This document shows, in pieces, positions 47,468 through 55,395 of a DNA stretch of 64,000 bases. Source of the DNA: Flavobacterium sp. UGB4466 (GTDB taxonomy: Bacteria > Bacteroidota > Bacteroidia > Flavobacteriales > Flavobacteriaceae); the NCBI RefSeq assembly GCF_903469665.1, contig NZ_CAGKLC010000021.1, positions 1-64,000 on the forward strand. Reading direction: 5' to 3'. Numbering within the stretch: the first letter of the stretch is position 1; each line of letters starts with the position of its first letter. The notes under the pieces were generated by a model. It searched no databases, was not told the origin of the DNA, and saw nothing but the letters and a program-made list of their open reading frames with translations. The translations under genes were made by a program, and so were the position numbers.

Positions 47468-48150
47468 CAGGATTGTTTTTGTAAGGGTGGGAAAAATAGT
47501 TTTTGCCCGGTTTTTAATTTTCTGAAATTGATAATGTTATTGACTTTTGCAACTTCGAGATAATACTTAGAATCACCGTAAATATGATAGGTCATCAAGG
47601 GTAAAGTATCGCCTTCTTTTACAATTCTGTAATGCGTTAAATCCGGCGATTTATTATTTTCTCTGGCTGCTCTGAGGTTGTCTTCCACAAAACCCTGAAA
47701 TTTCGCTTTTGCGATAGCTCTGATCGGAGTTCCGTCCGGATTAAAGAGTTTGAATTCTATTTCCATTTCGGTTAGAGCCCCTTTAAAAAGCAAGGTTCCC
47801 CATGAAATCATGAGATAGTTGGGTTTGTGTTCGTCACCGTTGTAATCCAGAATGACCTTTTTAAATTTCTCAATGTCGTCTATAATACCATTACTCGAAC
47901 TTTTGTAGCCGCTAATCACTCCCGATCGGTCGAAAACAAAATCAAGTTCCAGATTCTCCGGTAGTTTTTTGTTGAACTTGGGAGATACCGTACTCGTTCC
48001 GGAGGCCTGAGTGTCATCAGTCTCAATTTTATAGTGATAGGTATATTTCTCCGGATTCATAAGCGTAGAAAACTTACCATCGGCAATTTTGTTATTAAAC
48101 TGCGGGTCACTATAAGCAACGATTTTCAGTTTTTCTAATTCTCCAGCCAT
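47467..48150 (-). CDS. LysM-domain baseplate hub protein (Afp7-like)
   Basis: 227 aa. The N-terminal 165 residues are the tube-adaptor fold (FNNKIADGKFSTLMNPEKYT, MISWGTLLFKGALTEMEIEF), and the C-terminal LysM domain is at about 172-222 (YRIVKEGDTLPLMTYHIYGD ... NNIINFRKLKTGQKLFFPP). In contractile systems this gp53/Afp7-type protein joins the tube and spike hub. Despite the domain's name it is not a cell-wall enzyme. It lies 2 nt after the DUF5908 gene. Confidence 0.88.
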   Translation of the reverse strand: MAGELEKLKIVAYSDPQFNNKIADGKFSTLMNPEKYTYHYKIETDDTQASGTSTVSPKFNKKLPENLELDFVFDRSGVISGYKSSSNGIIDDIEKFKKVILDYNGDEHKPNYLMISWGTLLFKGALTEMEIEFKLFNPDGTPIRAIAKAKFQGFVEDNLRAARENNKSPDLTHYRIVKEGDTLPLMTYHIYGDSKYYLEVAKVNNIINFRKLKTGQKLFFPPLQKQS

Positions 48151-48152
48151 GA

Positions 48153-48311
48153 TTAACGTTCTTTTTTACGTTCGATAATTTTCATTACCTGATCTACGCA
48201 TTCTGCAACGGGCTCTTCTCCTTTACTTTTCGGAGAATTTGGAGAAGCAGCCGGTTTTGATCCTTCACTCACATTTATTTTAATGTGAAGCTCTTTTATT
48301 TCTATTGGCAT
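48153..48311 (-). CDS. DUF5908 family small eCIS protein
   Basis: 52 aa, too short for usual ORF cut-offs. ATG at 48311, stop at 48153-48155. Sequence: MPIEIKELHIKINVSEGSKP, a proline/serine/lysine linker, and a helical end AECVDQVMKIIERKKER. The MPIEI(K/R)EL.IK start is the signature of DUF5908, found between the tube and LysM genes of Bacteroidota and other eCIS (the Afp6 position). It fits exactly between its neighbours, with 2-nt gaps on both sides, which strongly supports it being a gene. Role unknown. Confidence 0.88.
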   Translation of the reverse strand: MPIEIKELHIKINVSEGSKPAASPNSPKSKGEEPVAECVDQVMKIIERKKER

Positions 48312-48313
48312 AA

Positions 48314-48760
48314 CTAACTTTTCATTAAGGTGAAATAATTATAAGTAAGCTCAATGTTTTCGACGACGAGCTTGCTTTCTTCGGCATTAAAGTCTTCCAC
48401 CGACCATTTTACAGGGTAGGCGTGAACCACATTCCAGGAAACCAAAGGCTGATGCTCCTGGTTCAGTAGTTTGACCGTCAGGTTTACGGGTTCAAAAGAA
48501 AAATTTTCAATAGCTTTTCTGCACCAGTCAATGACATCAGAATCAATCAATATTCCTCTCTTTAAAGTCAGGTTTGGATATTTTGTCTTTACCGGGAGTT
48601 TGTGTTTGAATCTGTTTTCTCCACCCTCGGCAATTTCTTCTGTCTCGATATCAACAGACAAGCCGGAAACCGATTGGAACTGATGGTCTTTTTCTTTCGT
48701 ACCAAGACCTTGAAATTCTACTAAAAAGTGAAAACCGACAGGTGGATAATAATTAGCCAT
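48314..48760 (-). CDS. second inner tube protein (Afp5-like)
   Basis: 148 aa of the phage-tail-tube (gp19-like) fold: YYPPVGFHFLVEFQGLG, FQSVSGLSVDIETEEI, LTLKRGILIDSDVIDWCRKA, WNVVHAYPVKWSVEDFNAEE. It is paralogous to the 142-aa tube protein encoded just upstream. In Afp/PVC systems the Afp5-type copy forms the first ring between the baseplate hub and the main tube. The pair order tube 1, tube 2, DUF5908, LysM fits. Confidence 0.9.
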   Translation of the reverse strand: MANYYPPVGFHFLVEFQGLGTKEKDHQFQSVSGLSVDIETEEIAEGGENRFKHKLPVKTKYPNLTLKRGILIDSDVIDWCRKAIENFSFEPVNLTVKLLNQEHQPLVSWNVVHAYPVKWSVEDFNAEESKLVVENIELTYNYFTLMKS

Positions 48761-48762
48761 GA

Positions 48763-49191
48763 TTAGTCATTTTGAATCGATAAACCTTCGTGAACCAATT
48801 CCATAGATTCAATAGCGACTTCGTTTCCGTCGGCTTTTAAATCAGTGGATTGAATTTTGGTAGGCCATGCATTTTTTACTTTCCAGGTGATTACAGGATT
48901 GTGTTCTTCGTCCAGTAATTTGATGGTAATATCCCTTCTTTCTATGGTATTTAATTTTACCGTATTCCACCAGGCATAATACTCATTATCACTTTTAAAA
49001 GTTCCTCTTTTCAGTGTGATGTTGGAGAATTTCTGCATGCCTGGCATTTTGATCTTGCTGTACTCGGGACTTGCTCCCTGACGGTATTCAATAACCTCAG
49101 TTTCGACATCTAATCCCGAAACTTCTGTAAATCCTATTTTTGTTCCACCCCAGTCAACTGAGAAATGAAACTTTGATAGCGGATAACTCAT
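48763..49191 (-). CDS. major inner tube protein (Afp1-like)
   Basis: 142 aa. SYPLSKFHFSVDWGGTKIGF, EVSGLDVETEVIEYRQGASP, NITLKRGTFKSDNEYYAWWN and WKVKNAWPTKIQSTDLKADG are the conserved blocks of T4 gp19-like tail-tube proteins. It polymerises into the rigid inner tube that is expelled on contraction. A 139-nt gap with a repeated element separates it from the sheath gene, which would allow separate mRNA levels for this abundant subunit. Confidence 0.93.
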   Translation of the reverse strand: MSYPLSKFHFSVDWGGTKIGFTEVSGLDVETEVIEYRQGASPEYSKIKMPGMQKFSNITLKRGTFKSDNEYYAWWNTVKLNTIERRDITIKLLDEEHNPVITWKVKNAWPTKIQSTDLKADGNEVAIESMELVHEGLSIQND

Positions 49192-49297
49192 GATCTATGT
49201 TTTTTAATGTTAGTGTTTTATTGTACATGTTATATTTTTAAAACTGTCCTGAGACTTTTGGAATAATGCCGATATAGCATGAAAATAGGCAATTTTT

Positions 49298-49330
49298 ATT
49301 GGGCTATATTGAATGCATAATCGGTATTAA
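49298..49330 (-). repeat. 33-bp intergenic repeat (copy B) after the sheath gene
   Basis: Matches 44736-44768 at 29 of 33 bases and abuts the sheath stop codon (49331-49333), just as copy A overlaps the gp25 stop. AATGCCGAT at 49265-49273 can pair with ATCGGTATT at 49320-49328 (one G:T), closing a larger hairpin. No TAnnTTTG promoter is visible in the 139-nt gap, so a processing or attenuation role is more likely than a promoter. Confidence 0.55.
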
Positions 49331-51427
49331 TTAAGATTCCTGCATTTTGTGAGAGAAGCGAAGTATGATAAATTCCGCCGGACGAACTACTGCCATTCCA
49401 ATTTCGACAATTAATCGGCCTTCGAGAATGTCTATAGCCGACATGGTTTGCCCCAGTCCGATTCTGACATAAAAAGCCTGTTCCGGTTTAGCTCCTGCCA
49501 ATGCTCCGGCTCTCCATTGCAGAATCAGGAAATTTTCTATCATGGCTCGCACGCGTATCCAGGTGTTGGCATCGTTAGGTTCAAATACAAATTGCTCGGT
49601 CGCTTTTTTGATGGATTCTTCGGCCATATTAAAGAAACGTCTCACCGGTACATAACGCCATTCGTTATCGTTTCCGGCTAATGTTCGGGAGCCCCAAACC
49701 AACGTTCCTTTACCAGTGAAACTTCTGATGGCATTGATCGATTTACCGGCAACCGTATCAACATTTAAACCGTCCTGAATATTGTTGGTAATTTTAACGG
49801 TAGGTTTTATGACATAGTTCAGACTTACATTGGCTGGCGCTTTCCAAACCCCTCTGTCTTTGTCGACTCTGGCATAGACTCCTGCAATAGCCGAACTAGG
49901 AGGAAGTGTTATAGGAAGGTTGTAAATTTCGGTAAGGATTTTATTGTAAGTAGCGTTGTCAATTGCTTCCAGAGCACTTAATTTTCTTCCGTTTAATTCT
50001 CCATTATTTAAATCTTTTCCGCTAACCGATTTAATAGCATTCAAAAGCGCGGTAAGGGCGGCGGCAATGCCTGAGAAATTATTGACTAGTCCGCTGATTC
50101 CGGTTTGAGCATTCAGTGGAGTATAGGTTACCAGTTTTTTTATTTCTGTGTCAAAATTTAAAGTGTCGGTTAGTAGAATTTTTTTCAGTTTAGGATCTGT
50201 GTTTTCATCCTGTATTTTTTTCTTTAACGCTTTTAAATTTTTATAGACAGCATCGATTTTACCCGGAGCCGTAAATATTAAATTGAAAGTATTCAGGGTT
50301 GAGGTGATGGTGTTTGCAATTCCCGGATCTTCGTCTGAGATGGTACTGATGGCAGCATTGGCTTCATCGTTTAACGAACTCTTTAATATGGATAAAGTTT
50401 CCAAAGTAGTCAGTAAAGGGTTCAGTTTATTTAAGAAAGCCGTTTTTTTGGCAGGGCTGCTCGCGAAGGTTCCGCCTAAATCAAAACCGGTGGCATTATT
50501 ACTATACATCTGCAACAACAGATCACTAATCTGTCCGGCAATATCGCCGGCTACTGGTTCGTTTACCAATTTGGTTACCGTAGCAGCTATTCCGGTTGCG
50601 GGGTCTTCAATAGGTACTAATCCCACAGCAATTTGATCGTAGGCTTTTGCCGTATAAGAATAGTGTTTTAAGACAATTTTACTTGCATCAAAAGCATAAT
50701 CAAGTATGGTTTCTAAATGTGGATAATAAGCTGCTCCGTATTTAATAGTATCTTTTTCAGAACTCACTTTATTTCTTAAATCGTCTATATTTGCATCTGT
50801 AGGGCTTGATTCATCATAATTAAGTGTATCAATCAGTGTAAATCTGTCCTGAAGATTTTGGCATTGGGTCAGCGCATCGTTGTACAATCCGTAGTAATCC
50901 GTAATCGTGATTCCTGATACTTTTGTGGCGTCGGGAAACAATAACAAAGTCGGTTCATCTACTTTTTCTATTTCTGCTAATCCGCTTTTTAGTGCATTAC
51001 TGTTGTTGATCGCAGTAACAGCAGAATCTGCATCGTCTAAATCATTGCCATAACGGCCTACTGAAACAATGTAGCAAGGACCACCGCCATTTGCAAAAAA
51101 CAATTGCAGCGAATAATACATCAAAAAGGGCTGCTTTGAAGTAGGCTGATCTACAATAATAGATCTAACATCACCATTATCCGTAGAAACATCATTGATG
51201 GTAACACTAATGGTTGTTTCCGGTTTTGCAAGACCAAAAAAACGTTCGTACTCTAAGAGAGAGGTTATTCGGGTGGGCTTTAATTTCAAATCTCCATTAA
51301 TCTTGTTTGTAGCTTTTTCAGTATAGCCAATAAAAGCGGGAATTGCTGTTTCTACCTGGGCAACAGAAGGAGGAAATTTTACGATTTCCTCAACATATAC
51401 CCCGGGTGTTTTGTAAGTTGTTGCCAT
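49331..51427 (-). CDS. contractile sheath protein with a large inserted domain (Afp2/3-like)
   Basis: 698 aa. N-terminal handshake and core start with YKTPGVYVEEIVKFPPSVAQ and VETAIPAFIGYTEKA. The C-terminal core includes YARVDKDRGVWKAPANVSLN, GTLVWGSRTLAGNDNEWRYV and a C-terminal arm ending FIILRFSHKMQES. Between GAAYYPHL (about 231-238) and LPPSSAIAGVYARVD (about 508-522), which lie close together in typical sheaths, about 250 mostly helical residues are inserted. It forms the outer contractile sheath. Only one sheath gene is present, whereas Afp and PVC have several. Confidence 0.95.
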   Translation of the reverse strand: MATTYKTPGVYVEEIVKFPPSVAQVETAIPAFIGYTEKATNKINGDLKLKPTRITSLLEYERFFGLAKPETTISVTINDVSTDNGDVRSIIVDQPTSKQPFLMYYSLQLFFANGGGPCYIVSVGRYGNDLDDADSAVTAINNSNALKSGLAEIEKVDEPTLLLFPDATKVSGITITDYYGLYNDALTQCQNLQDRFTLIDTLNYDESSPTDANIDDLRNKVSSEKDTIKYGAAYYPHLETILDYAFDASKIVLKHYSYTAKAYDQIAVGLVPIEDPATGIAATVTKLVNEPVAGDIAGQISDLLLQMYSNNATGFDLGGTFASSPAKKTAFLNKLNPLLTTLETLSILKSSLNDEANAAISTISDEDPGIANTITSTLNTFNLIFTAPGKIDAVYKNLKALKKKIQDENTDPKLKKILLTDTLNFDTEIKKLVTYTPLNAQTGISGLVNNFSGIAAALTALLNAIKSVSGKDLNNGELNGRKLSALEAIDNATYNKILTEIYNLPITLPPSSAIAGVYARVDKDRGVWKAPANVSLNYVIKPTVKITNNIQDGLNVDTVAGKSINAIRSFTGKGTLVWGSRTLAGNDNEWRYVPVRRFFNMAEESIKKATEQFVFEPNDANTWIRVRAMIENFLILQWRAGALAGAKPEQAFYVRIGLGQTMSAIDILEGRLIVEIGMAVVRPAEFIILRFSHKMQES

Positions 51428-51446
51428 GATTAATTGTTTTTAATTA

Positions 51447-52289
51447 TTAAATAAATATTTCAGAATAGTAATCACCATTGTCTTTTGTTATTGCTTTTAC
51501 AGATGGATTAGGATAGCTGCTGCTCACGGGTTGCGGTACGTCAAAATCGGTTAGCGGGTCAATTTCAACAAAGCCGGAACGTGTTAAGGGTTTTGTTGTA
51601 TTGGTTTCAATTTCGGAGGCAGCTTTGCGGTTGATGTATTTCCAAAGCGTTTTTCGATTGTCAAAATGGATTTTGAAATTTGGACTGTTTATTTTACCAT
51701 CATCGTCTATACTATTTTCAGGACTATTATCGCCTTGCAGCGTCAGTGAAATAATCCCAAACAGGTCTTGTGTTTCTGATGAATGTAGTGTTGAAATTAG
51801 ATCAGTTGTGGTTTCTTCAGATACTAAATATGCACTTGATATTAACTTGTTGTCATTAATTTTAGGCAGGTATTTGAAGCTAACCGGTTCTTTAGGAGGT
51901 TTCACATTACTGAACAGAAAGACCCGGTTAGGCGTAAATTCTAAATTGGTGTAATTTTCAAATTGATAGTCATGGATAGTGATTAGAAAGTTCAGGTTCA
52001 AATCGGCAGGAACTTTGATAAACGGATCTGTTTCGTCATCTTCTTTGACTTTAATATAAATCTTGAAACCTGTTTTATTTTCTTTGAACACCATTTTATA
52101 GTTTTGGAGTATAGTGTGGGTCTCCAGAGTTGGTGTGATCGTGGTGAAAACAGCAGTGTTGAACTTTTGAAGCATCTTTTCTTTATCGTCATTCGACATA
52201 CTTGCAAAGGTTTCTTCACCATTATTCAGGAAATAATTATGCAAAATGGTTACCTCCAATAACAATCCGTATGTGATACTATAACTCAT
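51447..52289 (-). CDS. eCIS protein of unknown function, possible second cap component
   Basis: 280 aa, no signal, no family recognised. It contains beta-sandwich-like stretches (LNFLITIHDYQFENYTNLEF, PKEPVSFKYLPKI) of the kind seen in cap/terminator proteins with adhesin-like folds, and an acidic C-terminal third. Its ATG overlaps the stop of the DUF4255 gene (ATGA) and it is followed by the sheath gene, so a structural role at the distal end of the particle is likely. This is inference from position; some Bacteroidota eCIS have a two-component cap. Confidence 0.6.
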   Translation of the reverse strand: MSYSITYGLLLEVTILHNYFLNNGEETFASMSNDDKEKMLQKFNTAVFTTITPTLETHTILQNYKMVFKENKTGFKIYIKVKEDDETDPFIKVPADLNLNFLITIHDYQFENYTNLEFTPNRVFLFSNVKPPKEPVSFKYLPKINDNKLISSAYLVSEETTTDLISTLHSSETQDLFGIISLTLQGDNSPENSIDDDGKINSPNFKIHFDNRKTLWKYINRKAASEIETNTTKPLTRSGFVEIDPLTDFDVPQPVSSSYPNPSVKAITKDNGDYYSEIFI

Positions 52290-52888
52290 GATTGTTTTCT
52301 TGTTTTCGTTATACCCTTAATTCTGCTGATAAGTGGTCCTTCACTTTGAGCAATATTGCGTTCAATTTGTATCATGCTCACCTTGTACAAAGCCGATGGA
52401 AGCTGTTTGCCGCCCAGAGTTCCCCAGATATAGTTCAATTCTTCAAAAGTGGGGGTGTAAAGCTCAACGGTAAATCTGAAGTTGTCGATATTGGCCATGG
52501 CCACATTATTTCGGTTGTAAATAGTATCAGACTGTGTAAAAAGTTTTTTCCCCTGAAAAAAAGTAATGATTTTCGAAATATCATTTAAAGAGTTGATGTA
52601 TATGGTTCTGTTGGCGCTAAAGAGCAGGTACAGATTTAAGTTGATGACACTGTTTTTATAGATCGTTTTATTGCCTTGAACAATGTGATTGGGAAAGTTT
52701 TTCAAAGTCGCTTCTTCATCCAGATTGATAAGAGTAAGTGCTACCTTATCTTCCAGATTTCCGGATACCGTTTCATTTTGTGACTCCAGAAAAGCAATGT
52801 TTTCAGGCACAACCGTTTTTTCTAACCCAATTTCATCGAGGTAGTTGTTGACTTGTTCTGTAATAATCTGAATAACTTCAAAAATCAT
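52286..52888 (-). CDS. DUF4255 / Pvc16-like tube-terminator (cap) protein (Afp16-like)
   Basis: 200 aa from the ATG at 52888; an ATG at 52933 would add 15 residues, but the family begins like MIFEVIQIITEQVNNYLDEI. Further family blocks are VALTLINLDEEATLKN, NLNLYLLFSANRTIYINSLN, and ELNYIWGTLGGKQLPSALYK followed by VSMIQIERN. This protein caps the tube and sheath at the distal end and stops elongation. It is the first gene of the minus-strand eCIS operon. Confidence 0.85.
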   Translation of the reverse strand: MIFEVIQIITEQVNNYLDEIGLEKTVVPENIAFLESQNETVSGNLEDKVALTLINLDEEATLKNFPNHIVQGNKTIYKNSVINLNLYLLFSANRTIYINSLNDISKIITFFQGKKLFTQSDTIYNRNNVAMANIDNFRFTVELYTPTFEELNYIWGTLGGKQLPSALYKVSMIQIERNIAQSEGPLISRIKGITKTRKQS

Positions 52889-53633
52889 CTGGTGAAAAAT
52901 TTTAATATTCTGATATTCTTTAAGAAAAGGCAATTCAAATCTCTGCCTTTTTTAAAGCAGTGGGTGTATTTTAGGCTTGTTTTTGTGATATTCCGCTTGT
53001 AGTAATACGATGTAATTAGGCTAAAAAGAAGTAGCTCTAAGGCGCAGATTTAAAAATAAAAAGAAGTATTTCCAGGCTTAAATTTGGATTTGTAATAAAA
53101 ACGTGGGCTGATAGAATATCTAAATTAGAAAAACTTAGGGATATCAGGACAGCGTAAAAATACCCTTTTTTAAACAATCTTATAGTTTGTAAAATATTAA
53201 TTTTCAGTTACTTAAGTGTTAATTGATGTTTTTGCTTTATATTTTTAGAAAAAAATAACGTCAGAATTTCCGCATAACATCAAAATTCTAATACGGAAAA
53301 GCGTAAAATGGTCATTTTTTTAGGTCTATTTAATTGTTATACAGGTCAGTATATTTTTATTCGTCAATTGTCGAGTCATTTTTTGTCTAAAAAAAAGAAA
53401 AGGGCGATAATAAAGAGACCAACCTTTGTTCTAAATGTGAAAACTGATCTCATGCTGTTATTTGGGTTTCTTATGGATAAAAATTCGGCACTCATGCCTT
53501 TTTTTTAATTTGTGTTTTGGCAGACTGGTAATTTTATAAAGAAATACAAATCAGGAGATCACTTTAAAAGAATACCAGAGAAGAGATCTGCTGTCCAAAA
53601 CAAACAAGACTCCTAATTTAGAACCGCCAAACA
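52889..53633. other. 745-nt divergent intergenic region, eCIS / decarboxylase
   Basis: AT-rich, with no exact TAnnTTTG match on either strand. A plus-strand open frame (53308-53508) has low-complexity coding unlike its neighbours, and I do not accept it as a gene. The region must hold the start signals for the eCIS operon and for the decarboxylase/oxidase pair; a variant or activator-dependent promoter is likely for both. Nothing else is seen. Confidence 0.6.
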
Positions 53634-55352
53634 ATGAAACCTACAAAAGAATTTACAGTTGCAGATTATCTGCTCACCCGACTCAAACAATTAAATGTTA
53701 CCGAGGTCTTTCAGATCCCGGGCGATTATGTGAAACATTTTACACAAGCTCTCGAAGACTTTAACGGAATTAAAACCATTGGAACATCAAATGAATTAGA
53801 TGCTTCGTATGCAGCAGACGCCTATGCCCGTACCCGAGGTTTAGGAGCGGTATCTTTGCAATATGGGGTAAGTACTTACAGCGCATTGAATGCCATTGCC
53901 GGTGCTTATGTCGAACGCAGTCCTGTGGTTGTAATTAGCGCTACACCCGGAGCAGACGCAAGGCAAATTGGAAATATGTACAATGTACTTTATCACCATT
54001 CTACAGGCAATCTCAATGCCGATCAGGAAATTTTTGAAAGAGTAACCGTTGCGGCCGAAACGCTGAGCAGCTCTGTAGATGCTCCTGAAAAAATCGATAA
54101 CTTAATTATTGCGGCACTTACACATCAGCGTCCGGTTTATATAGCCTGTTATAAAGAGGTATGGGGTGAACCTTGTCCTAAACCTTCCAATAAAAAATTA
54201 GAACCTAAGATCATAAAAAGCGAAGCAGCGGAATTGGAGAATGCAGTTTCGCAAGCCTGGACACAAATCAGTCAGTCAAAAAAACCGCTGATTTTTGCAG
54301 GAGTAGAGCTTTTACGACACAATTTATCAAAGCAGTTAGAGGAACTTATTAAAGTAACTGGAATGCTGTACACTACAACGTCACTCGGAAAAACAGTTCT
54401 TGATGAGAAAGGAGATAAGTTTATAGGAACGTACTCTGATCAGGCTTCGATACCTGAAGTGATTAAAATAGTGGAAGCTTCAGACTGCATTTTGTCTTTG
54501 GGAACGATTATTACCGATGACTATTTATGGCTGGTAGAAAATAAATTTTCAGCTATGATCCAGGTAACCACACAGGAAATGCGGGTAGGTTATTTTACTT
54601 ATGAAAATGTAACCTTAAAAGATTTCATCGAAGCCTTAACCGAACGTTTCAAAAAAGCTTCTGGATATCCTTTAAAAGCAGTAGCTCCCGCTCAGCCAAA
54701 ATTTCCCGAACCATGGCGATCCAACTCAGACCCTAAATACAACAAAACTCCCGAAGTAATAACATTCAACCGCTTTTTTGAGAGAGCCACTTATTTTCTG
54801 GAAAAACAAAAAATGCTGGACGATATCGTATTCACTTTTGGGGTCAGTTCTTCTATGTATGTAGCCACCAATATGTACGGATTATCTAAGAATGCCTTTA
54901 TTTCTTCTGCTGCCTGGCAGTGTATCGGTTTTGAAACTGGTGCTGCTTCCGGAGCTCAGTTAGGAAGTGGTAAACAAGCCTGGACTATCGCAGGTGACGG
55001 TGGTTTTATGATGGTAGCACAAGCGCTTTCGACCCTGGTAAAATACAAAATCAACTCTGTAATCTTCGTGATGAGCAATGGGGTATATGCCATCGAACAG
55101 GTATATGTTGACATGGACTCTTTTAAAGAAGGTTCGTCTCATAAGTTTGATGAATTTGATATTCTTCCAAAATGGGACTATCAGGCACTTGCCAAAGCAT
55201 TTGGAGCAAAGAGCTACCGTGCTGAAACCGTAAAAGAATTAGACGAAGTACTTCTTAAACTAAAGGAAAAAACAGATCTGCCCACTCTGGTAGAAATTGT
55301 AATTCCTCAAAAAGACCTGGCACAGCAGATGGAAAGGCTGGGGAATGAATAA
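53634..55352 (+). CDS. ThDP-dependent 2-oxo acid decarboxylase (pyruvate/indolepyruvate decarboxylase-like)
   Basis: 572 aa. Three-domain ThDP enzyme. The N-terminal domain has the catalytic Glu in GTSNELDASYAADAYAR and the His-His pair in LYHHSTGN (about residue 120) that marks decarboxylases of the pyruvate/indolepyruvate/phenylpyruvate type rather than acetolactate synthases. The C-terminal ThDP motif begins GDGGFMMVAQALSTLVKY and ends in the NGVYAIEQ segment. It decarboxylates a 2-oxo acid to an aldehyde; side-chain preference cannot be read. Followed 43 nt later by an amino-acid oxidase, the likely supplier of the 2-oxo acid. Cytoplasmic. Confidence 0.85.
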   Translation: MKPTKEFTVADYLLTRLKQLNVTEVFQIPGDYVKHFTQALEDFNGIKTIGTSNELDASYAADAYARTRGLGAVSLQYGVSTYSALNAIAGAYVERSPVVVISATPGADARQIGNMYNVLYHHSTGNLNADQEIFERVTVAAETLSSSVDAPEKIDNLIIAALTHQRPVYIACYKEVWGEPCPKPSNKKLEPKIIKSEAAELENAVSQAWTQISQSKKPLIFAGVELLRHNLSKQLEELIKVTGMLYTTTSLGKTVLDEKGDKFIGTYSDQASIPEVIKIVEASDCILSLGTIITDDYLWLVENKFSAMIQVTTQEMRVGYFTYENVTLKDFIEALTERFKKASGYPLKAVAPAQPKFPEPWRSNSDPKYNKTPEVITFNRFFERATYFLEKQKMLDDIVFTFGVSSSMYVATNMYGLSKNAFISSAAWQCIGFETGAASGAQLGSGKQAWTIAGDGGFMMVAQALSTLVKYKINSVIFVMSNGVYAIEQVYVDMDSFKEGSSHKFDEFDILPKWDYQALAKAFGAKSYRAETVKELDEVLLKLKEKTDLPTLVEIVIPQKDLAQQMERLGNE

Positions 55353-55395
55353 AACAACTAGTAAAAAGCAATAAAAAAATTAAAAACATAAAATC

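Noticed and set aside
20051..52888. Locus as a tailed prophage
   Set aside because: No capsid, terminase, portal, integrase, holin or replication genes; eCIS-core, DUF4255, DUF5908 and AAA+ genes are specific to contractile injection systems.
20051..52888. Locus as a type VI secretion system
   Set aside because: No TssJ/L/M membrane complex and no ClpV-type recycling ATPase; a tape-measure and cap protein are present instead.
53308..53508. 66-aa plus-strand open frame in the eCIS/decarboxylase gap
   Set aside because: Odd composition, no recognisable start context, no domain and no conserved neighbours; it looks like chance in AT-rich DNA.
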